Below, piece after piece: positions 1 to 6,610 of a stretch of 11,745 nucleotides of DNA; the stretch's first letter is position 1, and each line of letters begins with the position of its first letter. The notes under the pieces were generated by a model. The model was given only the letters and a program-made list of their open reading frames with translations. It was not told where the DNA came from and searched no databases. The position numbers and the translations under genes are program-made. The DNA is from Planctomycetota bacterium (GTDB lineage: Bacteria; Planctomycetota; SZUA-567), in the NCBI GenBank assembly GCA_031270145.1, contig JAISYD010000021.1:1-11745 (forward strand), given 5' to 3'.

Positions 1-417
1 CACCGATCCCTTTTCCGCCACCAGGCGGCGGAGGTTTTCCGGCAGCGCCACCTTCAGGGCGCGCGCCTCGGGACGGGAGGCGTCGACCGCGAGCACCTCG
101 CCCGCCGCGTCGACATGGCCCTGGACGATGTGCCCGTCCAAGGCGTCGCCGACCCTCAGGGCCGGCTCCAGGTTCACCCGGTCGCCGGGACGGAGCCGGC
201 CAAGGTTGCCGCGCGAAACCGTCTCGGCCACGGCGTCGAAGCGGCCCACGCTCCCTTCCAGTCCGGTCAGGGTGAGGCAGACGCCGTTCACCGCCACCGA
301 CTGGCCCGCCGCCGCCGATTCGGCGACCCGGAATAGATCGATCCGGAGCCGCCGGCCCCGCCCGAAGGGCGACGCCTCGCGCACCAATCCCAGGCCCTTG
401 ATCAGTCCGGTGAACAT
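1..417 (-). CDS. ribE: Riboflavin synthase alpha subunit, 3' end beyond window
   Basis: The protein begins MFTGLIKGLG and 139 residues are visible before the left edge. Riboflavin synthase dismutates two 6,7-dimethyl-8-ribityllumazine molecules to riboflavin in the cytoplasm. It has two lumazine-binding barrels of about 95 residues each. The first is complete here, with VAVNGVCLTL at residues 41-50, and the linker to the second, with the hallmark GHIVQGHVD at about residues 95-103, is also present. The rest of the second barrel lies outside the window, so about a third of the usual ~200-215 residues is missing. The ATG at 417 gives the standard MFTG start. It lies 8 bp after the stop of the upstream PKD-like gene, so the two are probably cotranscribed. 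The ribosome site is weak (GTGAG overlapping the upstream stop), which suggests translational coupling. No FMN riboswitch is visible in front of it. The family call is firm. Confidence 0.93.
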   Translation of the reverse strand, partial: MFTGLIKGLGLVREASPFGRGRRLRIDLFRVAESAAAGQSVAVNGVCLTLTGLEGSVGRFDAVAETVSRGNLGRLRPGDRVNLEPALRVGDALDGHIVQGHVDAAGEVLAVDASRPEARALKVALPENLRRLVAEKGSV

Positions 418-425
418 GCTTGGGC

Positions 426-2183
426 TCACTTGAGCGGGGCCAGCGGCTCCAGCGCCGAGGCGATGGCGGTGTCGGAATTCAGCATCGTCGTCCCCCGGGT
501 GGCGGGATGGATCTGCGCCGCCGGACGGGCGGCCTGGGCATTGGCGCCCCGGGGCGGGGCGGCGGGGAAGTCAATGGCCGCGCCGGTCGCGCCGGCGGGG
601 GCGAAGACCTCGACGGCGTGCCTGGCCGAGGCCGCGACCCGCCCGTCCTTTGTGGCCGCCAGATCGACGACATAGCGGCCGGGAAGCGGCGGGGTCAAAA
701 TCGCCCTGGAACCGTTGGTGGGCTGGAGGGCCGGGGCGGGACCCTCGACTTGCCGCCAAACCAGCGACAGGCCGGCGGCGTCCGCGCCCTTGACCGCCGC
801 CGCCAGCGCCACGCCCTCCCCGGCATTGGCCACCTCCGGGCCTTCCACCGACAGGACCGGCGGACGCCTGGCGTTCCCCACCTCAATGTCGATCTCCACC
901 GGCCGGCTTCGCTGCCTGCCGTTCGAGACAATCAATTCAAAGCTGTAGATCCCGGCCGCGGGCGGATGGAAGGCGGGGGCGGCGTCGCCCAGCCGCTCGT
1001 CGATGACCCAGTTGGTGGCCTTGGGACCGCCGGTCTGCCGCCAGAGGTAGGAGAGGGTCGAACCCGCGAGATCGTAGCTCTGGGTGGCGTCCATCCGTAC
1101 CAGGGCGCCGGGCATGGCCCGGGTCGGCGCCACCACCACCGCCACCGGCGGCTCGAAATCCTTGATCACCCGCAGCCGATGGATCGCCGGCTCGCTCTCG
1201 CGGGAGCCGTCCGAGACCACCAGTTCGAATTCATAGTCGCCCGGGCGGGCGGGTCGGAAGCGCTCGGCCGCCCCGTCAAAGACCAGTTCGAAGTCGCTGA
1301 TGAATGGACCGGCCTTCTGCCGCCACAGGTATTCCAGCCGGCCGCCGGAAACGCTCCGGCTGCCCCGGGCGTCCAGCATGACCGACTCGCCGATCCGCGC
1401 CGCCGCCGGGCCCTCGATATTGGCCCTGGGCTGGGATAGTCCTCCGGGCGGCGCCATCGTCTGTTCGGGCAGGGAAACGGAGGGGATTTCGCGGGGCACC
1501 GCCCTGGCCTTGGCCACCGGCGGCTGGGGCCTGGGCTTCACGATCAGCCGGGTGACGCTGGGATGGCTCGCCGACACGCCGTCCGACACCACCAGCTCTA
1601 TTTCGAAGACGCCGTCGGTCTTGGGAACGAAGAAAAGAGCCGATTGGCCGAGGGCGGCGGCGGGGATGTCCAACCCCCTGGTCAGCGGCCGCCAGCGGTA
1701 GCTGACGGCGTCCCCGTCGGGATCGTAGGAGCCGCGCCCGTCGATTTCGATCGGCTTGCCGATCTCGGCCTGGACGTCCCGGGGCGACCGGGCGACCGGC
1801 GGCTGGTTTTCCCGCTCGATCATCAATTCCACGATGAAGGGTTCGCTGCGCATGCCGTTGGAGGAGACCACCAGCTGGAAGCGGTAAAGCCCCGGCTTCC
1901 CGGTGCGAAAGTATGGCTTGGCGGCGGCCGGATCGGAAAGCTCAACCTTGGGGCCGTCGATTTGGGTCCATTCGTAGGCCAGTTCCCCGCCGCCGGGATT
2001 TTCGGAATCGCTGCCGTCCAGCTCGATCAGGGCGGTGGGCGCCTGCGTCGCCTCGCTTGGGCGCGTTTCGCCGCCGCCGCCCGGCGCGGCCAGCAGGGCC
2101 GCCAGTACGGCCAATGCCGCCGCCCGGCCCCGGAAGGTGTCTTTCGCTTCGCTGGATCTGCGGATCACGGCTTCAAGCTCCAT
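426..2183 (-). CDS. Secreted protein with five PKD/Ig-like repeats, function unknown
   Basis: This is a 585-residue protein. Residues 1-33 look like a signal peptide (positive segment RRSSEAKDTFRGR, then an Ala/Leu core), so it is probably exported. Five beta-sandwich repeats of the PKD or K319L/REJ type follow at about residues 50-122, 128-215, 257-340, 345-434 and 441-527. Each carries versions of the same marks: a D-x-x-x-S/R segment (LDGSDSENP, IDGRGSYDP, LDARGSRSV, MDATQSYDL), a Y-x-W strand (AYEWTQ, YRWR, YLWRQ twice), and a closing Y-x-F-x-L-V-V-S-D/N-G strand. The last repeat is the most divergent. A Pro/Ala-rich tail ends the protein, with no visible anchor or catalytic domain. Such domains usually serve as spacers or adhesion modules at the cell surface. 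The GTG at codon 6 is an alternative start: it has GGAG 9 nt upstream, whereas the ATG at 2183 has no clear ribosome site. It precedes ribE by 8 bp. The exact function is unknown. Confidence 0.85.
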   Translation of the reverse strand: MELEAVIRRSSEAKDTFRGRAAALAVLAALLAAPGGGGETRPSEATQAPTALIELDGSDSENPGGGELAYEWTQIDGPKVELSDPAAAKPYFRTGKPGLYRFQLVVSSNGMRSEPFIVELMIERENQPPVARSPRDVQAEIGKPIEIDGRGSYDPDGDAVSYRWRPLTRGLDIPAAALGQSALFFVPKTDGVFEIELVVSDGVSASHPSVTRLIVKPRPQPPVAKARAVPREIPSVSLPEQTMAPPGGLSQPRANIEGPAAARIGESVMLDARGSRSVSGGRLEYLWRQKAGPFISDFELVFDGAAERFRPARPGDYEFELVVSDGSRESEPAIHRLRVIKDFEPPVAVVVAPTRAMPGALVRMDATQSYDLAGSTLSYLWRQTGGPKATNWVIDERLGDAAPAFHPPAAGIYSFELIVSNGRQRSRPVEIDIEVGNARRPPVLSVEGPEVANAGEGVALAAAVKGADAAGLSLVWRQVEGPAPALQPTNGSRAILTPPLPGRYVVDLAATKDGRVAASARHAVEVFAPAGATGAAIDFPAAPPRGANAQAARPAAQIHPATRGTTMLNSDTAIASALEPLAPLK

Positions 2184-2214
2184 CCCGGAAAGCCCCGGAA
2201 ACTCCCCCCAAATA

Positions 2215-2242
2215 TATTTATGGTTTTATCGACCGATTGCAA
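2215..2242 (-). promoter_or_regulatory. Weak candidate promoter for the PKD-like gene
   Basis: In an AT-rich island (about 2209-2280) within otherwise GC-rich DNA, the minus strand has TTGCAA (2242-2237) and, 16 bases on, TAAATA (2220-2215). The downstream distance to the ATG at 2183 is about 30 nt. The -10 match is poor, so the AT-rich position supports the call more than the hexamers do. Confidence 0.22.
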
Positions 2243-2311
2243 GGAGCTATGCCATACTTTCGCCGAATATCCATTTTATTTTCACGCGCCGGAGAGCGTC
2301 CGCGTAAGCGC

Positions 2312-2331
2312 CGCCCCCGGCATCGGGGGCG
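2312..2331 (-). terminator. Hairpin after the sulfatase gene, terminator-like without U tract
   Basis: CGCCCCCG, loop GCAT, CGGGGGCG forms a perfect 8-bp GC stem, about 84 nt past the sulfatase stop codon and before the AT-rich start region of the next gene. No T-run follows on the minus strand, so it may act only as a stabilising or Rho-assisted structure. Confidence 0.3.
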
Positions 2332-2384
2332 CGGAGGAAACGCCGGCCCCCGCGGCATCCCGTTCTCCGGGAGCTCAGCCGGGT

Positions 2385-2396
2385 CGGTCCGGACCG
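2385..2396. repeat. 12-bp perfect palindrome after the sulfatase stop
   Basis: CGGTCCGGACCG reads the same on both strands and sits about 18 bp beyond the stop of the sulfatase gene. It could be a protein-binding site, part of a terminator structure, or chance in GC-rich DNA. No neighbouring signal decides this. Confidence 0.3.
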
Positions 2397-2414
2397 CTCC
2401 GATTCCGGCGGCGG

Positions 2415-3938
2415 TCAATACCAGTAATAGGATTTCTCGTAAAGCCTGGAGCGCTTGGTTATCATTTCGTTGAATTTCTCCAGCCCGTCCCTCTCAAGAA
2501 GGGTGTCCCGGTCGGAAAACAGGGAGGTCCCCAAGCCGAACCTGCGGCCGGGGACGCGCGCTCCCGCCGCCTCGAGGATGGTCGGCGCGAGATCCCAGGC
2601 GGCGAAAGCCCGCCGCTGGCCGCGTTTCGGCCGGCCGGGGGCGGAATTGATGAAAATGAGCATTATTTCACGTTTTTCCGTCGGCGGCAACCGGATCGGC
2701 CCGAGTCCGGATATGGCCAGGTTATGGTCCCCCATCACCACAATGGCGGTTTCCCGGGCAAAGGGCTGCGCCAGGATCCATTCGATGAATTCGCCGGCCA
2801 TGGCGTCGCCCTGCTCGAATGAGTCGCGGAAGTCCCCGAACTTCCTCGGCCGGCCCTTCTCATAAAATCCCGGCGGGTGCGTGTTGACGGTTTGGATGAT
2901 GCTGAAAAACGGCTTTCCGCCGCCCTGGACCGCCAGCAGGCGCTCCCGGGCTCGGGCGTAAAGATAGCTGTCGTCGATTCCCCAGGCGTTCATGTGCCCG
3001 GAGCAGTCGGCGCGGCTGGCCTGGAAATAATTGCGGTCGTATATGCCGCAATGATCCGTCGACATGCGGATCAGCCTATCGTAGGCGAAGGCGCGGATGT
3101 CGGCGCCGGTGAGCATTTCCACCCGGTAGCCGTTCCTCTCCATGACGCCCAACAGCGAGCGATCCCGGAAATCGTGCCTTTCGGCGAATTTGCCCACGTT
3201 GAGGTTGAGCGGGTCGAGTTTTGGGCCTTCGGCCGAATCCCAGGTGAACAGGGCGAGCGGATAGGTTACGAAAGGCATGCCCAGGTTGAGCGAATAGAAG
3301 CTCAGGAGGCTGGACGTGGTTCCCGTCGTCGGCCGGTAGCCGGAAAAGGCCAGGTTTTTTTTGCCGATGTCGTCCAGCCTGGGCATCAATTTGGCCTGGA
3401 ACAGCTTCGGGTCGTTCACGGTGGTTTCGACCGATTCGAGGATCAGCAGGATCAAATTGCGCTTTTCTCCGGGGAAAACTATTTCCTCCGCCCTGGGCGG
3501 CTGAAAATGATCTTCCACGTATGAAGCGTACCCGGCGTCGGCGAACAAGTGCTTGCCGATGTCGTAGCGCGTCTCGAAGGCGTACAGGGAACCGGAAAGG
3601 GACAGGATGGCGGTCAGCCACATGGCGAAGCCGAAACGTCTGGCCCCAAGGCCGAAAATCGTTTCCCGCCGCCGGCAGAGCGCCCGGAGCCAGGCGAATG
3701 TCGCCGTGAGCGCCAGCCCGCAGGCGAACTGGACGGCCAGGCCGTAGACGTAATGCTCCCGGTCAATGGCGTCCAACGGCAGGTTTTCCCGGGGAAGGTT
3801 CAGGTAAATGACGAGCGCGTTGAAATTCGTGGTGTGAAAATGCGTGAACAGCCAATAAAAAACCAGCAACAGGTTGACGCCCAGGAAAAACAGCGCTATC
3901 GGGATCATGAACCACAGCCAGCGGAAAATGGACTTCAT
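2415..3938 (-). CDS. Membrane sulfatase-fold phosphotransferase (LtaS/MdoB-like)
   Basis: This is a 507-residue protein. Hydrophobic helices lie at about residues 8-31, 62-86 and 102-120, followed by an extracytoplasmic alkaline-phosphatase-superfamily domain. Marks of the LtaS/MdoB branch are LILLILESVE with Glu168 (metal ligand), YRPTTGTTSS with candidate nucleophile threonines 204-208, NTHPPGF with His354, and VMGDHN with Asp404-His405 (metal ligands). This branch moves phosphoglycerol or similar groups onto surface glycans or lipids, and the acceptor here cannot be told. The reading frame stays open upstream to 4190, but the extra residues are charged and unlike a membrane N-terminus. The chosen start MKSIFRW is preceded by AAAGGAG and leads straight into the first membrane helix. 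It is followed by a 231-bp gap and the PKD-like gene, so cotranscription is uncertain. The fold is clear; the substrate is not. Confidence 0.85.
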   Translation of the reverse strand: MKSIFRWLWFMIPIALFFLGVNLLLVFYWLFTHFHTTNFNALVIYLNLPRENLPLDAIDREHYVYGLAVQFACGLALTATFAWLRALCRRRETIFGLGARRFGFAMWLTAILSLSGSLYAFETRYDIGKHLFADAGYASYVEDHFQPPRAEEIVFPGEKRNLILLILESVETTVNDPKLFQAKLMPRLDDIGKKNLAFSGYRPTTGTTSSLLSFYSLNLGMPFVTYPLALFTWDSAEGPKLDPLNLNVGKFAERHDFRDRSLLGVMERNGYRVEMLTGADIRAFAYDRLIRMSTDHCGIYDRNYFQASRADCSGHMNAWGIDDSYLYARARERLLAVQGGGKPFFSIIQTVNTHPPGFYEKGRPRKFGDFRDSFEQGDAMAGEFIEWILAQPFARETAIVVMGDHNLAISGLGPIRLPPTEKREIMLIFINSAPGRPKRGQRRAFAAWDLAPTILEAAGARVPGRRFGLGTSLFSDRDTLLERDGLEKFNEMITKRSRLYEKSYYWY

Positions 3939-3949
3939 TTTGCCGGACG

Positions 3950-3956
3950 CTCCTTT
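3950..3956 (-). promoter_or_regulatory. Ribosome binding site deciding the sulfatase gene start
   Basis: The minus strand reads AAAGGAG 11 nt before the ATG at 3938. The spacing is slightly long, but this is the only good site in the open frame that reaches to 4190, and it supports the shorter N-terminus. Confidence 0.6.
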
Positions 3957-3977
3957 CGTGGAATCGGCTTGCCGCCG

Positions 3978-4208
3978 GAGGCGGGCGGGAACGTCGCGGC
4001 GCTGAGGGCGGGCGACTTGATCGCGGTCGAATCCATGCATTGGTGCGGGGAGTGCGACGCCTGCCGCCGGGGCATGTTCAACTAGTGCAAGAACCTTGAC
4101 GAGCCCGGCCTGACCTTCGATGGCGGCTTCGCGGAGATGGTGGCGGTTAAGGCGAAACACCGCCACCGGTTGAATGATCTGCGCGACCATTACGGCGACG
4201 ACGCGGCG
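3978..4208 (+). pseudogene. Remnant of a zinc-dependent alcohol dehydrogenase (MDR family)
   Basis: The plus strand, read in one frame, gives EAGGNVAALRAGDLIAVES, then a structural-zinc lobe CGECDACRRGMFN, an amber stop (4083-4085), then CKNLDEPGLTFDGGFAEMVAV and HRLNDLRDHYGDD. The cysteines at codons 4044, 4053, 4062 and 4086 follow the C-x2-C-x2-C-x7-C pattern of medium-chain dehydrogenases (alcohol, sorbitol or threonine dehydrogenase type). The stop replaces the residue just before the fourth cysteine. Only about 77 codons of a family of about 340-400 residues remain: the N-terminal catalytic-zinc part and the whole Rossmann domain are missing, and no start codon or ribosome site is seen. 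It sits between two opposing minus-strand genes, so it is probably the scar of a lost gene. The family assignment rests on the motif and on homology by eye. Confidence 0.75.
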
Positions 4209-4267
4209 GGCAAGATTCTCGTCGGCGCGAGGTATAAGCGATCCGCGCCGCCCGAAGCCGCGAACTT

Positions 4268-4299
4268 GCCCCGGCCCGGCTTTTCAACCAGGCCGGGGC
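4268..4299 (-). terminator. GC-rich hairpin after gntP
   Basis: The two arms (4268-4279 and 4288-4299) pair over 12 bp, with one G-T pair, around an 8-nt loop. It begins 7 nt after the gntP stop codon on the minus strand. Position and strength fit a transcription terminator. The usual U tract is absent, so it may need Rho or act as a 3'-end stabiliser. Confidence 0.55.
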
Positions 4300-4305
4300 C
4301 GCGCC

Positions 4306-5637
4306 TCAGACAATCAGCGACAGGACATAGACGACGATCATGGCCGCCGCGCCCTCGACCGCGGTGGCGGTGGTGTAAACCCTGTAGGCGATGTTCACCG
4401 GCAGGTTGGAGAACTGCGACACCACCCAGAAATAGCTGTCGTTGGCGTGCGACACCACCATGGCCCCGGCCCCCACGGCGATGACGCAAAGCGCCGGGTT
4501 GATCCCCAGTTGCGCCAGCATCGGGGCCATGATGGCGGAGGTGGTGATGATCGCCACGGTGGACGAGCCCTGGGCCGTCTTGATGGCGGCGGAAATGATG
4601 AAGGGCAGGAAAATGCCCAGGCTCGCGGTCGAGAGGTTGAGCTTGATGAAATCGACCAGCGGCGAACCCTGGAGAACCCGGCCGAAACAGCCGCCGGCGC
4701 CGGTGATGGCGAGGATGATGGCGGCGTCCTTTATGCCCCGGCCCATCCAGCCGTCCAACGCCTCGAGGATGTCCTTGCCGGGGATCAGGAACAGGGCGCA
4801 GACGACGCCGATCAGCAGGGCCAGGACCGGATCGCCGATGTTCGATATGAACGATCCGGCGAATTCGTCCCCGAAGGGCTTGGATTTGAGATCGGCCACC
4901 GATTTCAGCAGGATGAGGACAATGGGCAGCGCCAGGGGCAGGAAGGAGGCGAAGGGGGTGGGGAGTTTCCCGTATTTGGCGATCAGGTCGGAGTAGCTCT
5001 CGGTCTCCCCCACCGGAATGTCGTATTTCGCGGCCACTTTCACCGCCCATAAATAACCCGCCAGGGCGGCGGGGATCGAGGCGATTAGGCCATAAAGAAT
5101 GACCAGCCCGAGATTGGCCCCGACCGCTCCGGCCGCGGCGATGGGTCCGGGGGTCGGCGGGACCATGGTGTGGGTGGCGTAAAGGCCGGTGGCCAGCGCC
5201 ACCGCCATGATCGCCATGGATTTGGCGCTTTCCTTGGCCAGGGCGCGGTTGAGCGGGTTCAGGATCACGAAGCCGGAATCGCAGAAGACCGGTATGGAAA
5301 CGACCAGGCCGGCCATGTTCATGGCCAGGGGCGAGCGCTCCCGCCCCACCAATTCGAGGATGACGCGGGTCATGACCAGGGCGGCGCCGGTCTTCTCCAG
5401 GATGATGCCCATTATCGTCCCGGCGATGATCACGATGCCGATGCTTGACAGGGTGCCGCCGAAACCGCCCTTGATGGCGGCCACGATGTCGCCCAGCGGC
5501 ATGCCGATCAACACGCCGTAGACCAGCGCCACCCCCAGAAGAACGAAAAACGCGTTGATCTTCAATTTGCCGGTGAAATAGATGATGAACCCAACCATAA
5601 TCACCAGCATGATTACGGACCACAGGCCGGCATTCAT
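4306..5637 (-). CDS. GntP-family gluconate/sugar-acid symporter
   Basis: This is a 443-residue, very hydrophobic protein with about 12-14 predicted membrane segments, which is the usual size for the GntP family. These inner-membrane proteins import gluconate or related sugar acids (some members D-serine or other hydroxy acids) with protons. Family marks seen are SIPVFCDSGFVIL at about residues 114-126, ATHTMVPPTPGP at about 154-165, QGSSTVAII and SHANDSYFWVVSQF near the C-terminus. The exact substrate cannot be read from the sequence. The start MNAGLWSV is preceded by AAGGA 7 nt upstream. It is transcribed divergently from rnfE, from a good promoter at 5782-5811, with a leader of roughly 140 nt. 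No sugar-acid kinase or dehydratase genes lie beside it, so context does not refine the substrate. Confidence 0.92.
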   Translation of the reverse strand: MNAGLWSVIMLVIMVGFIIYFTGKLKINAFFVLLGVALVYGVLIGMPLGDIVAAIKGGFGGTLSSIGIVIIAGTIMGIILEKTGAALVMTRVILELVGRERSPLAMNMAGLVVSIPVFCDSGFVILNPLNRALAKESAKSMAIMAVALATGLYATHTMVPPTPGPIAAAGAVGANLGLVILYGLIASIPAALAGYLWAVKVAAKYDIPVGETESYSDLIAKYGKLPTPFASFLPLALPIVLILLKSVADLKSKPFGDEFAGSFISNIGDPVLALLIGVVCALFLIPGKDILEALDGWMGRGIKDAAIILAITGAGGCFGRVLQGSPLVDFIKLNLSTASLGIFLPFIISAAIKTAQGSSTVAIITTSAIMAPMLAQLGINPALCVIAVGAGAMVVSHANDSYFWVVSQFSNLPVNIAYRVYTTATAVEGAAAMIVVYVLSLIV

Positions 5638-5781
5638 AGAGCGTTCCTTTCGCGAGCGAGTCCATAACGGCCACGCCGGCCCCCGAGGCAGGCATGTTTT
5701 TGCGTATTCCCGCGAACGTGCGGTTGCGCGCGTGGAGAGGGGCGGAGCGGGATGGCGGCCCGGGGAGGCGCAACCTAGGGC

Positions 5782-5811
5782 ATGATACCATGCCGATCGC
5801 ATCCGAGTCAA
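5782..5811 (-). promoter_or_regulatory. Sigma70-type promoter for gntP
   Basis: On the minus strand, TTGACT (5811-5806) and TATCAT (5787-5782) are separated by 18 bases. Each box matches the consensus at five of six positions. Transcription would start near 5775 and give a leader of about 140 nt before gntP. This is the best promoter in the window. Confidence 0.65.
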
Positions 5812-5833
5812 GCCGTTATCCGAAATAAACGGC
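5812..5833. promoter_or_regulatory. Inverted repeat, candidate operator between divergent promoters
   Basis: GCCGTT (5812-5817) and AACGGC (5828-5833) form a perfect 6-bp inverted repeat with a 10-nt AT-rich centre. It abuts the gntP -35 box and ends 14 bp before the candidate rnf -35 box. A dimeric regulator bound here could control both directions. No regulator gene is adjacent. Confidence 0.45.
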
Positions 5834-5847
5834 GGGAAAAATTTTTG

Positions 5848-5875
5848 TTGATTTTTTCGCGGAAACGCCTTTAAT
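5848..5875 (+). promoter_or_regulatory. Candidate promoter for the rnf operon
   Basis: TTGATT (5848-5853) and TTTAAT (5870-5875) are separated by 16 bases. The -10 box matches the consensus at five of six positions and the -35 box at four. It lies in the only AT-rich patch ahead of rnfE, about 105 nt from the ATG, and is back to back with the gntP promoter. Confidence 0.4.
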
Positions 5876-5891
5876 CGGCCAAACGGCCAAA
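5876..5891. repeat. Tandem CGGCCAAA repeat next to the rnf -10 box
   Basis: CGGCCAAA occurs twice without a gap, directly after the candidate -10 box and covering the likely transcription start. Such a placement could be a regulator site or affect initiation. It could also be chance. Confidence 0.35.
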
Positions 5892-5929
5892 ATGGGGACG
5901 TGAGGTACGCGCCAATCCGCTCGCCAGGA

Positions 5930-5949
5930 GCGGCGCGCGTTCGCGCCGC
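5930..5949 (+). other. Stable hairpin in the rnf 5' leader
   Basis: GCGGCGCG, loop CGTT, CGCGCCGC gives a perfect 8-bp stem. An outer TCGCC...GGCGA pairing can extend it. It lies about 16 nt before the G tract that serves as the rnfE ribosome site, so it could influence mRNA stability or translation. It does not resemble a known riboswitch class that I can recognise. Confidence 0.4.
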
Positions 5950-5965
5950 CCGGCGTCCGGCGAGA

Positions 5966-5977
5966 GGGGGGGGAGGG
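5966..5977 (+). promoter_or_regulatory. rnfE ribosome binding site containing a G8 tract
   Basis: Eight consecutive Gs (5966-5973) followed by AGGG form the ribosome site. GGGAGG ends 4 nt before the ATG at 5981, and no other ribosome site is nearby. A homopolymer here can change length by slippage and alter spacing. Confidence 0.55.
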
Positions 5978-5980
5978 TAA

Positions 5981-6610
5981 ATGAAGCTTTTGCCGCAATT
6001 CCTCAACGGGTTTTTCAAGGAAAATCCGGTGTTCGTCATAGTGCTCGGCATGTGTCCGACCCTGGCCACCACCTCCTCGCTGGAAAAGGCCATCGGCATG
6101 GGACTCGCCTCCACCTTCGTGCTGGTCTGCTCCAACCTCATCATATCCAGCATCAAGAAATACGTCCCGGACGAGGTGCGCATCCCGATCTTCATCGTGG
6201 TCATCGCCACGTTCGTCACCCTGGTTAAATTGCTGATGGCGGCCTATTTCCCCGATCTCAAGGCGGCGCTGGGCATTTTCCTGCCCCTGATCGTGGTGAA
6301 CTGCATCATCCTCGGCCGGGCCGAGGCTTTCGCCAGCAAGAACGGCGTTCTCGAATCCGTCGCCGACGGCCTGGGGATGGGCGTCGGGTTCACCCTCGCG
6401 CTCGCCCTGCTTGGCTCGGTCCGGGAAATCCTCGGCTCCGGCAGTCTGCTCGGCATCCCCTTCTTCGACGGCGTCTCCGCCTACACCCAGACCATTTTCA
6501 TCCTGGCCCCGGGAGGCTTCATCACCTTGGGCTTGTTCATGGGGTTTTTCAATTATTTGGCCCTGCGCAAGCATAGGTACGCCAAGGCCGGCGGGGACGA
6601 CGAAAAATGA
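5981..6610 (+). CDS. rnfE: Rnf complex membrane subunit E
   Basis: This is a 209-residue protein with about six membrane helices. RnfE and RnfA are related antiparallel membrane proteins of the ion-pumping ferredoxin:NAD+ oxidoreductase, and together they hold an iron-sulfur centre in the membrane. The expected cysteines are present: Cys25 in LGMCPTLATT and Cys108 in VVNCIILGRAEAF. The segment GMGVGFTLALALLGSVREILG is typical of RnfE and NqrD and separates it from RnfA. The length is normal for the family. It is the first gene of the cluster, with a strong G-rich ribosome site, and its TGA overlaps the rnfA ATG in an ATGA, so the two are translationally coupled. In E. coli rnfE is the last gene and in Acetobacterium it follows rnfG, so its leading position here is unusual. 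Confidence 0.95.
   Translation: MKLLPQFLNGFFKENPVFVIVLGMCPTLATTSSLEKAIGMGLASTFVLVCSNLIISSIKKYVPDEVRIPIFIVVIATFVTLVKLLMAAYFPDLKAALGIFLPLIVVNCIILGRAEAFASKNGVLESVADGLGMGVGFTLALALLGSVREILGSGSLLGIPFFDGVSAYTQTIFILAPGGFITLGLFMGFFNYLALRKHRYAKAGGDDEK

Noticed and set aside
420..2822. Long plus-strand open frames opposite the PKD-like and sulfatase genes (420-1439 and 1563-2822)
   Set aside because: Their translations are low-complexity Arg/Gly/Pro-rich with no family features. They are antisense shadows of GC-rich genes whose minus-strand products have clear domains.
4083..4085. Amber codon recoding (read-through or pyrrolysine) in the dehydrogenase fragment
   Set aside because: The fragment lacks both the N-terminal part and the Rossmann domain, so the gene is dead in any case. 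TAG also serves as the stop of the 109-residue gene.
3939..4190. N-terminal extension of the sulfatase-type protein up to 4190
   Set aside because: The extension lies antisense to the dehydrogenase remnant, lacks a ribosome site and would put a charged, non-membrane segment ahead of the first helix. The MKSIFRW start has AAAGGAG.
4190..5791. Second long minus-strand frame across gntP
   Set aside because: It is His/Arg/Gly-rich, overlaps gntP in another frame, and has no membrane pattern. GntP in the correct frame has the family motifs.
5638..5980. Riboswitch in the gntP or rnf leader
   Set aside because: Only simple hairpins are seen. I could not match any conserved riboswitch core.
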